A DNA stretch of 64,000 bases from Fulvivirga ligni (GTDB taxonomy: Bacteria > Bacteroidota > Bacteroidia > Cytophagales > Cyclobacteriaceae). Under the pieces are notes generated by a model. It worked only from the letters and a program-made list of their open reading frames with translations, was not told the DNA's origin and did not search any database. Positions 25,514 through 34,763 of this stretch are shown here, one piece after another. The stretch spans positions 5,783,501 through 5,847,500 of the forward strand of contig NZ_CP089979.1 in NCBI RefSeq assembly GCF_021389935.1. Direction: 5' to 3'. The position numbers and the translations under genes are program-made. Numbering within the stretch: the first letter of the stretch is position 1; each line of letters begins with the position of its first letter.

Positions 25514-26941
25514 ATGCTCTTCAGTACATATCAAAGTGGTGGAAATTATGACGAAATGTTCACCACGGAAGGTGAATGCAGAGACCACTATGTAGCTTTT
25601 AAAACGGCCTTAGAAAACATCCCTAAAAAGAAGCTTTATAGGCTTCAGCATTCTACCGACAAAGCCCAGATGGCCATGGGTATGACCTTTAATGTATACC
25701 ATGACCAGGAAGGCTTAGAGAAAATTCTTCATTTAGACATCGTGCCCAGAATTATAAGCGGCAGCGAATGGAAGAAACTAGAAATAGGCTTGGAGCAACG
25801 TATCTGCGCCCTCAACCTATTTCTCCAGGACATTTATAATGATCGGAAGATTCTTAAAGACGGAATTGTTCCGAAAGAGCTCATTCTTTCCAGCAAAGAC
25901 TATCTTGAACCACTAGTTGGCTTTACCCCTCCTAAATCTATCTGGTGCCATATTACAGGAACCGATTTGGTAAGAGACCAAAAAGGAAACTTTTATGTTT
26001 TAGAAGATAATCTTAGATGTCCCTCTGGCGTCTCCTATTTATTGGAGAGTAGGGAAATTGTGAAAAGAGCATTCCCGGAGTTATTTAATAAACTGGGTGT
26101 AAGGCCGGTATCTGATTACCCTATCAAGTTATTAAACATGCTACAGTCACTCACAGGCAAAGAGAGACCGACTGTAGGATTACTTACACCTGGAGTTTAC
26201 AACTCTGCTTATTTCGAGCACTCATATCTGGCTCAGCAAATGGGAGTAGAACTAGTAACCGGAGCCGACTTGCTAGTGCAGGACAAAAAGGTTTATATGC
26301 AAACCACCAAGAACCTACAGCAAGTAGACGTTCTCTACCGCCGCGTAGATGATACCTTCCTGGATCCGCTTACTTTTAACCCTGCCTCTATGCTTGGAGT
26401 ACCCGGACTATTCGATGCCTACAAGGCCGGGAATATTGCCCTGGCAAATGCACCCGGCACCGGCGTGGCCGATGACAAGGCTGTGTATTCATATGTACCT
26501 CAAATCATAAAATATTATCTGGATCAAGATCCTATTTTAGAAAATGTACCTACTTACTTGTGTGAGCAACAAGACCACAGGCAGTATGTACTGGATAACA
26601 TCCATGATCTGGTAGTGAAAGAAACCAATGCAGCAGGCGGCTACGGCATGCTCATAGGTCCTAAGTCCACCAAGCAAGATCATGCAAGATTCAGAGATCT
26701 TATTAAAAATAATCCGCGAAACTATATCGCACAACCCACACTCTCGCTATCTACTGTTCCAACTATTTCTGACGAAAATATAGAACCTCGTCATGTTGAC
26801 CTAAGACCATACATTCTCTACGGAGATAAAATAGAGGTTTTACCAGGTGCACTCACCAGAGTGGCATTGGTAAAAGGCTCTCTTGTGGTAAACTCGTCAC
26901 AAGGTGGGGGCAGTAAAGATACCTGGGTGTTATATGATTAA
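25514..26941 (+). CDS. Circularly permuted type 2 ATP-grasp protein
   Basis: 475 residues. The segments GGNYDEMFTTEGECRDHY, LRCPSGVSYLLESRE and DDKAVYSYVPQIIKYY match the circularly permuted ATP-grasp family (COG2308), predicted to be a peptide or amide ligase. It is the first gene of a four-gene operon with an alpha-E protein, an Anbu peptidase and a transglutaminase, a conserved set in many bacteria. The reaction has not been established; ligation of an amino acid or peptide is inferred from the fold. Confidence 0.93.
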   Translation: MLFSTYQSGGNYDEMFTTEGECRDHYVAFKTALENIPKKKLYRLQHSTDKAQMAMGMTFNVYHDQEGLEKILHLDIVPRIISGSEWKKLEIGLEQRICALNLFLQDIYNDRKILKDGIVPKELILSSKDYLEPLVGFTPPKSIWCHITGTDLVRDQKGNFYVLEDNLRCPSGVSYLLESREIVKRAFPELFNKLGVRPVSDYPIKLLNMLQSLTGKERPTVGLLTPGVYNSAYFEHSYLAQQMGVELVTGADLLVQDKKVYMQTTKNLQQVDVLYRRVDDTFLDPLTFNPASMLGVPGLFDAYKAGNIALANAPGTGVADDKAVYSYVPQIIKYYLDQDPILENVPTYLCEQQDHRQYVLDNIHDLVVKETNAAGGYGMLIGPKSTKQDHARFRDLIKNNPRNYIAQPTLSLSTVPTISDENIEPRHVDLRPYILYGDKIEVLPGALTRVALVKGSLVVNSSQGGGSKDTWVLYD

Positions 26942-26945
26942 AAAT

Positions 26946-27926
26946 ATGTTAAGCAGAGTTGCAGACTCCATCTACTGGCTAGGTAGGTATTTGGAAAGAG
27001 CCGAGAATTATGCACGTTTTATTGATGTAAACTATAACCTGATGCTAGACCTGCCTCCAGGTATGGATGAGCAGTGGGAGCCTCTTATAGCAGTAACGGG
27101 CGATCTGGAAAATTACAAAAACAGATACACCCAGTCTGATCGGAAAAATGCCATTTATTTTCTAGCCTTTGATGAAGAAAACCCCAACTCCTTACTTTCC
27201 AGCATTACCCGAGCCAGGGAAAATGCCAGGGTGGTTAGAGAAAACCTTACCAAGGAAACATGGGAGAAACTGAATGAGGTTTACCTGCAAGCCAAACAAG
27301 GTTATAAAGCCAAAATATGGAAAATGGATGATCCCAGAGGTTTTTTCATTCATATAAAATACTCCATCCAGCTGCTCTACGGTATCGCTGATAACAGCGT
27401 GGCCAGAACAGAGGGCTGGTACTTTAACAAGCTGGGACATTATTTAGAAAGAGCTGACAAAACTTCGAGGGTTTTAGATGTAAAATACCATATCCTACTT
27501 CCATCTCCTGAAGAAGTGGGCTCGCCACTGGACTACCTTCACTGGATGGCTCTATTGAAGTCAGTAAGTGGCTTCAACACCTATAGAAGAGCCTATGGAA
27601 AAATAGTACCCAATGGCGTAGTAGAATTCCTCATGCTGGATAAATATTTCCCCAGATCTATTTTCTTTTGTCTTACTGAAGCTGAAGAATGTTTATACAA
27701 AATTTCAGGTTATTCTGGCAAAGGATACAGCAACAGCACCGAGAAATTAATGGGTAAATTGAGGTCCAGGCTAGAATATGCCGATGTAAATGAGATCATC
27801 AAAGATGGCCTCCACGAATATATCGATGAGCTTCAGGCAAAAATTAATGACATTTCTAATTCTGTGCACGATAATTTCTTTTTAATAAAAGATAATTTCA
27901 TACAGCAACAAACTATAGAAGAATAA
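26946..27926 (+). CDS. Alpha-E domain protein
   Basis: 326 residues from the ATG at 26946 (MLSRVADSIYWLGRYLERAEN), which is where the family begins; an ATG at 26934 overlapping the previous stop is an alternative. The all-helical domain with many conserved glutamates and arginines (YLERADKTSRVLDVKYH) identifies alpha-E (COG2307). It always travels with the ATP-grasp partner and is thought to be its obligatory companion. Its stop shares a base with the Anbu start (TAATG). Confidence 0.93.
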   Translation: MLSRVADSIYWLGRYLERAENYARFIDVNYNLMLDLPPGMDEQWEPLIAVTGDLENYKNRYTQSDRKNAIYFLAFDEENPNSLLSSITRARENARVVRENLTKETWEKLNEVYLQAKQGYKAKIWKMDDPRGFFIHIKYSIQLLYGIADNSVARTEGWYFNKLGHYLERADKTSRVLDVKYHILLPSPEEVGSPLDYLHWMALLKSVSGFNTYRRAYGKIVPNGVVEFLMLDKYFPRSIFFCLTEAEECLYKISGYSGKGYSNSTEKLMGKLRSRLEYADVNEIIKDGLHEYIDELQAKINDISNSVHDNFFLIKDNFIQQQTIEE

Positions 27927-28672
27927 TGACATACTGTCTAGGAATAAAAACAAGGGAAGGCATAGTAGGTCTGGCGGATACCAGGATCACTTCAGGTACA
28001 GAAACTACCACCGCAAAAAAGATTTTTACGGTAAATAAAAAGAAGCATTCTTTCTTTATTATGACCTCAGGGCTTAGGTCTGTAAGAGATAAGGCCATTA
28101 CATATTTCAAGGAGATTGTAGAAGAAGAGGACGAGAATTTTAACAAACTCTATAAGATAGTAAACAAATTCGCTGACCAGATCAAAAGAGTAGCCACGGA
28201 AGACAAAGAGTCTCTGGAGCAGGCTGGCATGTCTTTCAACCTTTTCTCCATAGTGGGTGGTCAGCTAGAAAAGGACACTGAACCTAAGCTTTATCTTTTG
28301 TACCCTCAGGGAAACTGGATAGAAATAGGTGAAGGAACTCCTTTCGTAATTATTGGCAACACTGGCTTTGGCAATCCCATATTAAAAAGAGCACTTCATT
28401 ACGACGATGATATGAAGTTTGCCCTCAGAGTAGCTTTCTTGTCATTTGATGCCACCAGAATAAGTGCCAATGATGTGGATTTCCCAATAGACACGGTCAT
28501 TCTTAAAAATAACAGCTTTGATATAATAGAACATCGGTTTGATGATAAGGAACTGGGCCAGCTATCTGATGCATGGAATACACGCATCAAAAATGGCATC
28601 TCAGATTTATCTGCTGATGTGCTGAATTCGGCCTTCAAGCCAGAAAATAACCGTACTATTAAAATGATGTAA
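27926..28672 (+). CDS. Anbu-type proteasome-like peptidase
   Basis: 248 residues. The start TYCLGIKTREGIVGLADTR is characteristic of Anbu (ancestral beta subunit) proteins: the second residue, Thr2, becomes the N-terminal nucleophile once Met is removed. A conserved Asp (LADTR) and Lys (AKKIFTV) complete the Ntn-hydrolase site. The neighbours, ATP-grasp, alpha-E and transglutaminase, are the standard Anbu context. Natural substrates are unknown. Translation is coupled on both sides (1-base overlap before, 4-base gap after). Confidence 0.92.
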   Translation: MTYCLGIKTREGIVGLADTRITSGTETTTAKKIFTVNKKKHSFFIMTSGLRSVRDKAITYFKEIVEEEDENFNKLYKIVNKFADQIKRVATEDKESLEQAGMSFNLFSIVGGQLEKDTEPKLYLLYPQGNWIEIGEGTPFVIIGNTGFGNPILKRALHYDDDMKFALRVAFLSFDATRISANDVDFPIDTVILKNNSFDIIEHRFDDKELGQLSDAWNTRIKNGISDLSADVLNSAFKPENNRTIKMM

Positions 28673-28676
28673 CCAT

Positions 28677-29516
28677 ATGCTTTTAAATATTGAGCATCAC
28701 ACAGATTACCACTATGAAGAAGCGGTTTTTCTGGAACCACACTATTTCTACCTTAAACCACAAAGCAGACCCCACCTTGACCTTAAATCTTTTGAGGTCA
28801 AGGTGAAGCCTTATCCTACTGGCATTTCTGAAAGATTAGACGCTGAAAATAACGCTTACATCCAAACCTGGCTAAATGACAAAACGGATCATTTTAATGT
28901 AACTACCATTGTTACCTTAGAGCTTAAGGAACACAATCAATTTAATTTCCTACTAGATCCTGTTATCACTTTAAGTGTGAAGCAAATTTATAATGATGGG
29001 GAAATGAATTTTCTTCGCCCATACCTTCAATTTGAAGATGAAAAGGAGGTCAATCAGTTTGCACTGCAATTTGCTGAAGCAAAAGACTATGACCCTATAT
29101 CTTTTATGACTTCCATTGTAGAAGAAATAAGTGAAAAATGGGATCATACTATAAGGATGGAGCAGAACATTTTGCCTATTGAAAAGTGCTTCAAAGAACA
29201 GAAGGGTTCATGTAGAGACCTAGCTATAATGCTTATTAACATGCTGAGATCTATGGGATTAGCTTCCAGGTTTGTGAGTGGATATGCCTACAATCCTGAC
29301 TTAGGAGATGGCCATGAACTGCATGCCTGGGTAGATGTTTTGCTTCCTGGTGCAGGTTGGGTAGGTCTTGACCCAAGCCTGGGATTATTTACTAACGAAA
29401 CCTATATTCCTTTAGCCACCAGCTATACACCTGAAATGACTATGCCGGTAAAAGGTACGTACAGAGGAAAGGTAAAATCATCATTAGATACAAAAGTTAC
29501 CATAACCGAAGCGTAG
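28677..29516 (+). CDS. Transglutaminase-family cysteine peptidase-like protein
   Basis: 279 residues. An N-terminal beta domain (about 1-100) precedes the transglutaminase-like core. The catalytic Cys is in KGSCRDLAIML (C179), His in HELHAWVDVL (H216) and Asp in GLDPSLG (D232). It is the last gene of the Anbu operon. In this context the enzyme is predicted to hydrolyse or form amide bonds in the peptide product handled by ATP-grasp and Anbu. No signal peptide is seen, so it is probably cytosolic. Confidence 0.92.
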   Translation: MLLNIEHHTDYHYEEAVFLEPHYFYLKPQSRPHLDLKSFEVKVKPYPTGISERLDAENNAYIQTWLNDKTDHFNVTTIVTLELKEHNQFNFLLDPVITLSVKQIYNDGEMNFLRPYLQFEDEKEVNQFALQFAEAKDYDPISFMTSIVEEISEKWDHTIRMEQNILPIEKCFKEQKGSCRDLAIMLINMLRSMGLASRFVSGYAYNPDLGDGHELHAWVDVLLPGAGWVGLDPSLGLFTNETYIPLATSYTPEMTMPVKGTYRGKVKSSLDTKVTITEA

Positions 29517-29522
29517 AGAATT

Positions 29523-30188
29523 TTAGACTATAACCTGAATTTTATTCCTTCCAAGCTTTACCTGGCCGCTTCTTTCCAGCTGTTTGAGTAATCTGGAAAT
29601 CACCTCCCGGGTGCTATTTAACTCAAAGGCAATTTCCTGGTGAGTAATATCAAGCTGATGAGAATTTCGGGCTGATGATTTATCAACAAGATAAGTCCAT
29701 AAACGCTCGTCCATTTTATGAAAGGCTATTCCATCTATAGTATTTAACAATTCCTCAAAACGAGTTCGATAAGTATTCATAACAAAATTCTTCCAGCTCT
29801 TGAATTTACTTGTCCACTCATCCATAAAATGAACAGGAATGAGAATCATATTGGAATCCTCCTCTGCTACAGCTCTGATCTGACTTTGCTCATTGGCCAT
29901 ACAGCAAGTTAATGAAACGGCGCAGGTCTCTCCTGCCTGTAGATAATAAAGGAAAAGCTCGTGCTCATCTACACTCCTTCTCATGATCTTTATAGCACCA
30001 TCATAAAGCAACGGCATACTTTTAATAGACTGACCATACTCCATTATCTTCTCCCCGGCCTTCACCTGAGACAACTGACCATTTTCAGAAATCAGCTTTA
30101 TCAAAGCTTCTTCAGATAATTCAGGAAAGTATTCCCTAAGAATTTGCTCTATCTCCAATGATGCTTTTTCTTTCATAAGTCCTAACAT
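29523..30188 (-). CDS. Crp/Fnr-family transcriptional regulator
   Basis: 221 residues: an N-terminal cyclic-nucleotide-binding beta-roll (about 25-145, LSQVKAGEKIMEYGQ, LFLYYLQAGETCAVSLTCCM) and a C-terminal winged helix (about 160-221, ITHQEIAFELNSTREVISRLLKQL). The CCM cysteine pair near 101 is notable, but the spacing does not match the FNR iron-sulfur cluster. It diverges from the small secreted protein and SulP-carbonic anhydrase genes and converges on the Anbu operon, so either could be its target. The ligand is unknown. Confidence 0.9.
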   Translation of the reverse strand: MLGLMKEKASLEIEQILREYFPELSEEALIKLISENGQLSQVKAGEKIMEYGQSIKSMPLLYDGAIKIMRRSVDEHELFLYYLQAGETCAVSLTCCMANEQSQIRAVAEEDSNMILIPVHFMDEWTSKFKSWKNFVMNTYRTRFEELLNTIDGIAFHKMDERLWTYLVDKSSARNSHQLDITHQEIAFELNSTREVISRLLKQLERSGQVKLGRNKIQVIV

Positions 30189-30279
30189 TTCATAAAATTA
30201 CTAGCTCTAAATTAAGGGATTTTCATTTTTTTAAACATTTTTGTGAGACTATGATCTCTAAATTGTGTAAGTTTTGGGT

Positions 30280-30669
30280 ATGAACATGAACAGACATATC
30301 GCTGTTCGCATATTCGCACTACTCATTTCTCTACAAATCCTCAATATCAGTGTAAATGTGAGCGACAATATTGTGGGTAAATCCACCTTATCAGTAGCCT
30401 ATTTTAACGAGATTGAATCTGTAGTGGAATTAGTGGCTGAGGTCATCCTTGACGATAAAGATGCTATTCCTGAAACTCAATTACCTGGCGGAGCCCTGGG
30501 CTTTGAGGAAGAAGAAGAAAAAGTACAGTTTTACGATGAATCTTCTTTCCTAACCAAAGCCCCTGTGTTATATGAAGATGGCATCCTTTACAAAAAAGGA
30601 GATTACGAGGAATCATTAAGTATAGAAAACCACATTTTTGAAGTAACTACTCCACCCCCGGAGGCATAA
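30280..30669 (+). CDS. Small exported protein next to SulP, unknown function
   Basis: 129 residues from the ATG at 30280 (a second ATG follows two codons later). An N-terminal hydrophobic signal (IAVRIFALLISLQILNISV) is followed by an acidic region (GFEEEEEKVQFYDE) and ends in a proline-rich TTPPPEA. No domain is recognised. It precedes sulP by 140 bases and diverges from the Crp gene. It may be periplasmic. Confidence 0.55.
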   Translation: MNMNRHIAVRIFALLISLQILNISVNVSDNIVGKSTLSVAYFNEIESVVELVAEVILDDKDAIPETQLPGGALGFEEEEEKVQFYDESSFLTKAPVLYEDGILYKKGDYEESLSIENHIFEVTTPPPEA

Positions 30670-30732
30670 GCCAGTACTCAGCATTAATCATTGAAGCTAT
30701 TTAATTCAATGACTCATAAGAACTTTTACATC

Positions 30733-30807
30733 ATGAAGCCATCAATAAATGATGAGCTTATTCATGCGTGCTTTGACATGCCAATCATCTCATTAATAGA
30801 ACTTTAA
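30733..30807 (+). CDS. Possible 24-codon upstream open reading frame of sulP
   Basis: An ATG at 30733 opens 24 codons (start MKPSINDELIHACFD) and stops at 30805-30807, two bases before the sulP ATG at 30810. The spacing would allow translational coupling. No similarity to any known leader peptide was recognised; it may be chance. Confidence 0.25.
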   Translation: MKPSINDELIHACFDMPIISLIEL

Positions 30808-30809
30808 AA

Positions 30810-32372
30810 ATGAAGAATAATATCTTTTCAACCTTAAAAAGTGATTTACCCTCAGGTCTGGTTGTATTTTTAGTAGCCCTACCTCTGTGTTTAGGTATAG
30901 CCCTGGCCTCAGGCGCACCTCTTTTCTCAGGCCTTATTACAGGTATCATAGGTGGTATTGTAGTAGGAGCTTTAAGCGGATCTCATGTGAGTGTATCCGG
31001 CCCTGCTGCGGGATTAACTACTATAATACTGGCCGCAATAAATACCTTAGGCTCTTTTCAAGCATTATTGATGGCTGTAGTCATCGCAGGTATTCTGCAG
31101 CTCACATTAGGCATTATAAAAGCAGGCATAGTAAGCCACTTTTTTCCATCGTCAGTAATTAAAGGAATGTTAGCGGCCATAGGTATAATCCTGATATTGA
31201 AACAAATACCTCATGCTGTGGGATATGACGCGGACTATGAAGGCGATATTTCTTTCTTCCAGTTCGATGGAGAAAATACGTTTTCAGAATTAACCAAGGC
31301 TCTTGAGTTATTCGAACTTGGAGCTGTAATCATTGCAGCAGTTTGCTTGATTATACTTATCCTATGGGAGCAGCCGGCGCTCAAGAAAAATAGTTTATTC
31401 AAAATACTTCCTGGAGGCTTAGTAGCAGTAGTAGTAGGTGTTGCAATGAATCAACTTTTTATAGGCTCAGAATCTAAACTTTCTCTTTACAACGACCATC
31501 TGGTAAATTTACCGATAGCCACAGACTTCAATGAATTCCTTGGGTTATTTACTTTACCGGATATTTCAATACTTACTAATTGGCAGGTTTATTTAACTGG
31601 AGCCACCATAGCTGTAGTGGCGAGTTTAGAAACATTACTTTGTATAGAAGCCACAGACAAGCTAGATCCCTACAAAAGAATCACCTCTACTAACAGAGAG
31701 TTAAGAGCCCAAGGTATAGGTAATATTGTTGCTGGTTTAATTGGCGGACTTCCCATGACATCAGTAATTGTAAGAAGTTCTGCAAATATTGACAGTGGAG
31801 CCAAGAGCAAATTATCAGCCATTATTCATGGTATATTACTTTTCGTAACCGTCATATTTATACCTCAAATACTAAACATGATTCCGCTTGCTGCATTGGC
31901 CGCGATATTATTAGTGGTGGGCTATAAACTTGCAAGAATATCACTGTTCAAGAGAATGTATGAATTAGGATGGAATCAATTCATACCATTCATTATCACT
32001 ATCTTAGCAATATTATTCACCGACTTACTTATCGGAATAGGCATAGGTATGGGAGCATCTATCTTCTTTATACTAAGAGATAACTTCAGATCATCTTTTG
32101 AGTTTAACAGTAAAGGTGAAATAGGAAATGGAGGTAAAAAAATTATCATAGATTTGCCTGAAGAAATGACTTTTCTAAACAAGGGAAGCATGCTAGCTAC
32201 TTTACGAGATATACCAGAAAACTCTGATGTGGTGATTGATGTAAGCAAGAGCCGAATCATAGACCATGATGTAAAAGAGGTAATTCAAAATTTTCAAGAA
32301 ACAGCGAAACATAAAAACATTAATTTAGAACTAAAAGGTAACGAGACATGGAAAAAACATATAATAGGCTAA
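30810..32372 (+). CDS. SulP-family anion (probable bicarbonate) transporter
   Basis: 520 residues. Ten to twelve membrane helices with the family repeat motifs VVFLVALPLCLGIALASGAP and SGPAAGLTTIIL, then the GNIVAGLIGGLPMTSVIVRSS block. The cytosolic STAS domain is short and occupies about residues 440-520 (IDLPEEMTFLNKG, VVIDVSKSRIIDHDV). It overlaps the carbonic anhydrase gene by 25 bases. This pairing suggests a Na/H-coupled bicarbonate importer like BicA, but sulfate remains possible. Confidence 0.88.
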   Translation: MKNNIFSTLKSDLPSGLVVFLVALPLCLGIALASGAPLFSGLITGIIGGIVVGALSGSHVSVSGPAAGLTTIILAAINTLGSFQALLMAVVIAGILQLTLGIIKAGIVSHFFPSSVIKGMLAAIGIILILKQIPHAVGYDADYEGDISFFQFDGENTFSELTKALELFELGAVIIAAVCLIILILWEQPALKKNSLFKILPGGLVAVVVGVAMNQLFIGSESKLSLYNDHLVNLPIATDFNEFLGLFTLPDISILTNWQVYLTGATIAVVASLETLLCIEATDKLDPYKRITSTNRELRAQGIGNIVAGLIGGLPMTSVIVRSSANIDSGAKSKLSAIIHGILLFVTVIFIPQILNMIPLAALAAILLVVGYKLARISLFKRMYELGWNQFIPFIITILAILFTDLLIGIGIGMGASIFFILRDNFRSSFEFNSKGEIGNGGKKIIIDLPEEMTFLNKGSMLATLRDIPENSDVVIDVSKSRIIDHDVKEVIQNFQETAKHKNINLELKGNETWKKHIIG

Positions 32373-32977
32373 TTGAAGGAAATAAAAAATGGTCAGATGA
32401 GAAGTCCGGCATTGATCCAGAATTTTTTAAGACCCTCTCACAAGGCCAGTCTCCTGAATTTTTATGGATAGGATGCTCAGACAGTAGAGTACCCGCCAAC
32501 GAAATCACCGGCACTAATTCTGGAGAGATTTTCGTTCACAGAAATGTGGCTAACCTGGTAGTTCACACAGACATGAACTTTTTAAGTGTTCTTCAATATT
32601 CTGTAGAGGTTTTAAAGGTTAAGCATATTATTGTATGCGGTCACTATGGCTGTGGTGGTGTTCAAACAGCCATGACTAACAATGACGCAGGCCTTGTAAA
32701 CAACTGGTTAAGAAACATTAAAGATGTTTATGACAAGTATCAGATTGAGCTGGATAACATTACTGACGAAAAAGAAAAAACCAACCATTTGGTAGAGCTT
32801 AACGCTATTGAGCAAGCCTACAACCTGGCAAGAACATCCATTGTACAAAACGCATGGAAACAAAGAGAACTTCATGTTCACGCCTGGGTTTATGGTTTAA
32901 GCACTGGTAGAATTAAAGAATTAGGTGTTACGATTACCGGTCCACAAGACTTACCTAACATCTACCAATACAAATAA
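32348..32977 (+). CDS. Beta-class carbonic anhydrase
   Basis: 209 residues. The zinc site is C43 and D45/R47 in WIGCSDSRVPANEITG, with H99 and C102 in VCGHYGCGGV. Interconverts CO2 and bicarbonate in the cytosol. The gene starts inside the last 25 bases of sulP, a strong sign of a joint function in bicarbonate supply. Terminator at 33001. Confidence 0.95.
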   Translation: MEKTYNRLIEGNKKWSDEKSGIDPEFFKTLSQGQSPEFLWIGCSDSRVPANEITGTNSGEIFVHRNVANLVVHTDMNFLSVLQYSVEVLKVKHIIVCGHYGCGGVQTAMTNNDAGLVNNWLRNIKDVYDKYQIELDNITDEKEKTNHLVELNAIEQAYNLARTSIVQNAWKQRELHVHAWVYGLSTGRIKELGVTITGPQDLPNIYQYK

Positions 32978-33000
32978 AATCTCCACATCGGAAGAATATG

Positions 33001-33028
33001 AAAGAGGATGCCCAACAGCATCCTCTTT
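33001..33028 (+). terminator. Rho-independent terminator after carbonic anhydrase
   Basis: An 11-base perfect stem (33001-33011 with 33018-33028) and a 6-base loop, followed by a T-rich stretch. It lies 23 bases after the carbonic anhydrase stop. Confidence 0.85.
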
Positions 33029-33100
33029 TCTTTTTTATAGCTTTACGGAACACTTCTATAACAATAATTCGTTACATTTAAGCAACAGGCTTTATTGAAT

Positions 33101-34753
33101 ATGAAAGGGAAGAAACTCATTATTACGGCATTAGCAATTGGTTCAATTATCAGCTTTTTCGCGTTTACCTCACCAGGTCAGCGATACTTCGAAATAGCTA
33201 AAAACCTGGAAATATTCTCGTCCTTGTTTAAGGAGGTGAATGGCTATTATGTAGATGAGGTAAACCCTAATGAAACCATCAAAATAGGGATAGATGCCAT
33301 GCTGGCTTCGCTGGATCCCTATACCAATTACATTCCTGAAAATGAAATAGAGGATTACCGGACCCAAAGCACAGGGCAATACGCTGGAATAGGTGCCATT
33401 ACGGGTCGTATGGATGGAAAAATCATGGTAATCATGCTCGTAGAAGGTTTTTCAGCAGAGAAAAAAGGGCTACAAATAGGCGATCAGATCATAGCTGTCG
33501 ATGGCATTGATGTAACTCAAATGGACAGTGAACAGATTGGTGAGCTGATGAAAGGACAGGCTAATACTTCTGTTTCACTTACAGTAAATAGATATGGACA
33601 GGATACGCCAGTTACTTTAGAGCTAAAAAGAGAGAAAGTTACGATAAAGAACGTTCCGTATTACGGCCTGGTAGGTAAAGACATAGGCTACATTAAACAA
33701 ACTCAGTTCACCATGCACGCCGGCAAAGAGGTTAGAGATGCCTTAAAAGAACTAAAGGATAAAGGAGCAAAAAAAGTCATTTTGGACCTACGTGGCAACC
33801 CTGGTGGTCTGCTTATGGAAGCTGTAAATATCTCTAATGTTTTTATTCCAAAGGGAATGGAAGTAGTGAGTACCAAAGGCAAAATCACGGAAAATAACGC
33901 TTCTTATAAAACACTGAGCCAACCTGAAGACACTGACATTCCTTTAGCCGTGCTCATTAGCAGCGGTAGCGCTTCTGCTTCTGAAATTGTAGCTGGCACT
34001 ATCCAGGATTATGACCGTGGCGTGATCATAGGCGAAAAATCATTTGGAAAAGGATTAGTGCAACAGACTCGCCCCCTCTCCTATAATGCTCAACTTAAAG
34101 TTACCACCGCAAAATATTATACTCCTAGTGGCAGATGTATCCAGGCGCTAGATTACAGCCATAGAAATACAGATGGCAGTGTTGGCAAAGTTCCAGATTC
34201 ATTAAAAAGAGAATTCTTCACTAAGAACCATAGGTCTGTTTTTGATGGCGGAGGTATAGATCCAGATGTTGATGTGGATCATAAAGACGTGGCACCTATT
34301 ACCTATGCTTTGTATGCTGATGGGCTGCTATTTGATTATGCCACCATATACCACAGTAAGCATCCGGAAATAGCCAGTGCTGCTAATTTTTCATTGACTG
34401 ATGAGGAATACGATGCTTTTATTTCATGGCTTGATAATCAAGATTATGATTACTCTACCAGCGCAGAAGAGACCCTTTCAGAACTTACTGAATATGCTCA
34501 CAAGGAAAAGTATTACCCCGAGATAGAAGATCAACTTTCTGCCTTGAAAAATACACTTATGAAAAGTAAGGCCAATGACCTGAAGGATCATAAAAGTCAG
34601 CTAAAAGCATTGCTTGAAGAAGAAATCACATCCCGGTACTATTTAGAAAGCGGTTCCATTGAATCCACTTTTGATCATGATAGCGACATCAAAGCTGCAG
34701 TAGAACTATTGAATGATAGTGAGAAATACAAAGCTATATTGGCAGGTTCTTAA
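33101..34753 (+). CDS. S41-family C-terminal processing peptidase
   Basis: 550 residues from the ATG at 33101; a TTG two codons earlier is less likely. An N-terminal signal-anchor (about 6-23) is followed by a PDZ domain (about 95-180, VEGFSAEKKGLQIGDQIIAVDG). The S41 protease core has the serine nucleophile in SSGSASASEIVAG (about 288-300) and the lysine in GEKSFGKG (K317). A helical C-terminal extension runs from about 430 to the end. It is periplasmic, similar to CtpA/Prc. It converges on the NlpC/P60 gene with a 4-base overlap. Confidence 0.94.
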   Translation: MKGKKLIITALAIGSIISFFAFTSPGQRYFEIAKNLEIFSSLFKEVNGYYVDEVNPNETIKIGIDAMLASLDPYTNYIPENEIEDYRTQSTGQYAGIGAITGRMDGKIMVIMLVEGFSAEKKGLQIGDQIIAVDGIDVTQMDSEQIGELMKGQANTSVSLTVNRYGQDTPVTLELKREKVTIKNVPYYGLVGKDIGYIKQTQFTMHAGKEVRDALKELKDKGAKKVILDLRGNPGGLLMEAVNISNVFIPKGMEVVSTKGKITENNASYKTLSQPEDTDIPLAVLISSGSASASEIVAGTIQDYDRGVIIGEKSFGKGLVQQTRPLSYNAQLKVTTAKYYTPSGRCIQALDYSHRNTDGSVGKVPDSLKREFFTKNHRSVFDGGGIDPDVDVDHKDVAPITYALYADGLLFDYATIYHSKHPEIASAANFSLTDEEYDAFISWLDNQDYDYSTSAEETLSELTEYAHKEKYYPEIEDQLSALKNTLMKSKANDLKDHKSQLKALLEEEITSRYYLESGSIESTFDHDSDIKAAVELLNDSEKYKAILAGS

Positions 34754-34763
34754 TCTGCCAATA
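34737..34763. terminator. Hairpin over overlapping convergent stop codons
   Basis: A perfect 9-base inverted repeat, TATTGGCAG (34737-34745) and CTGCCAATA (34755-34763), has a 9-base loop that contains the overlapping stop codons of the S41 and NlpC/P60 genes. It can act as a shared terminator although a T tract is weak. Confidence 0.5.
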
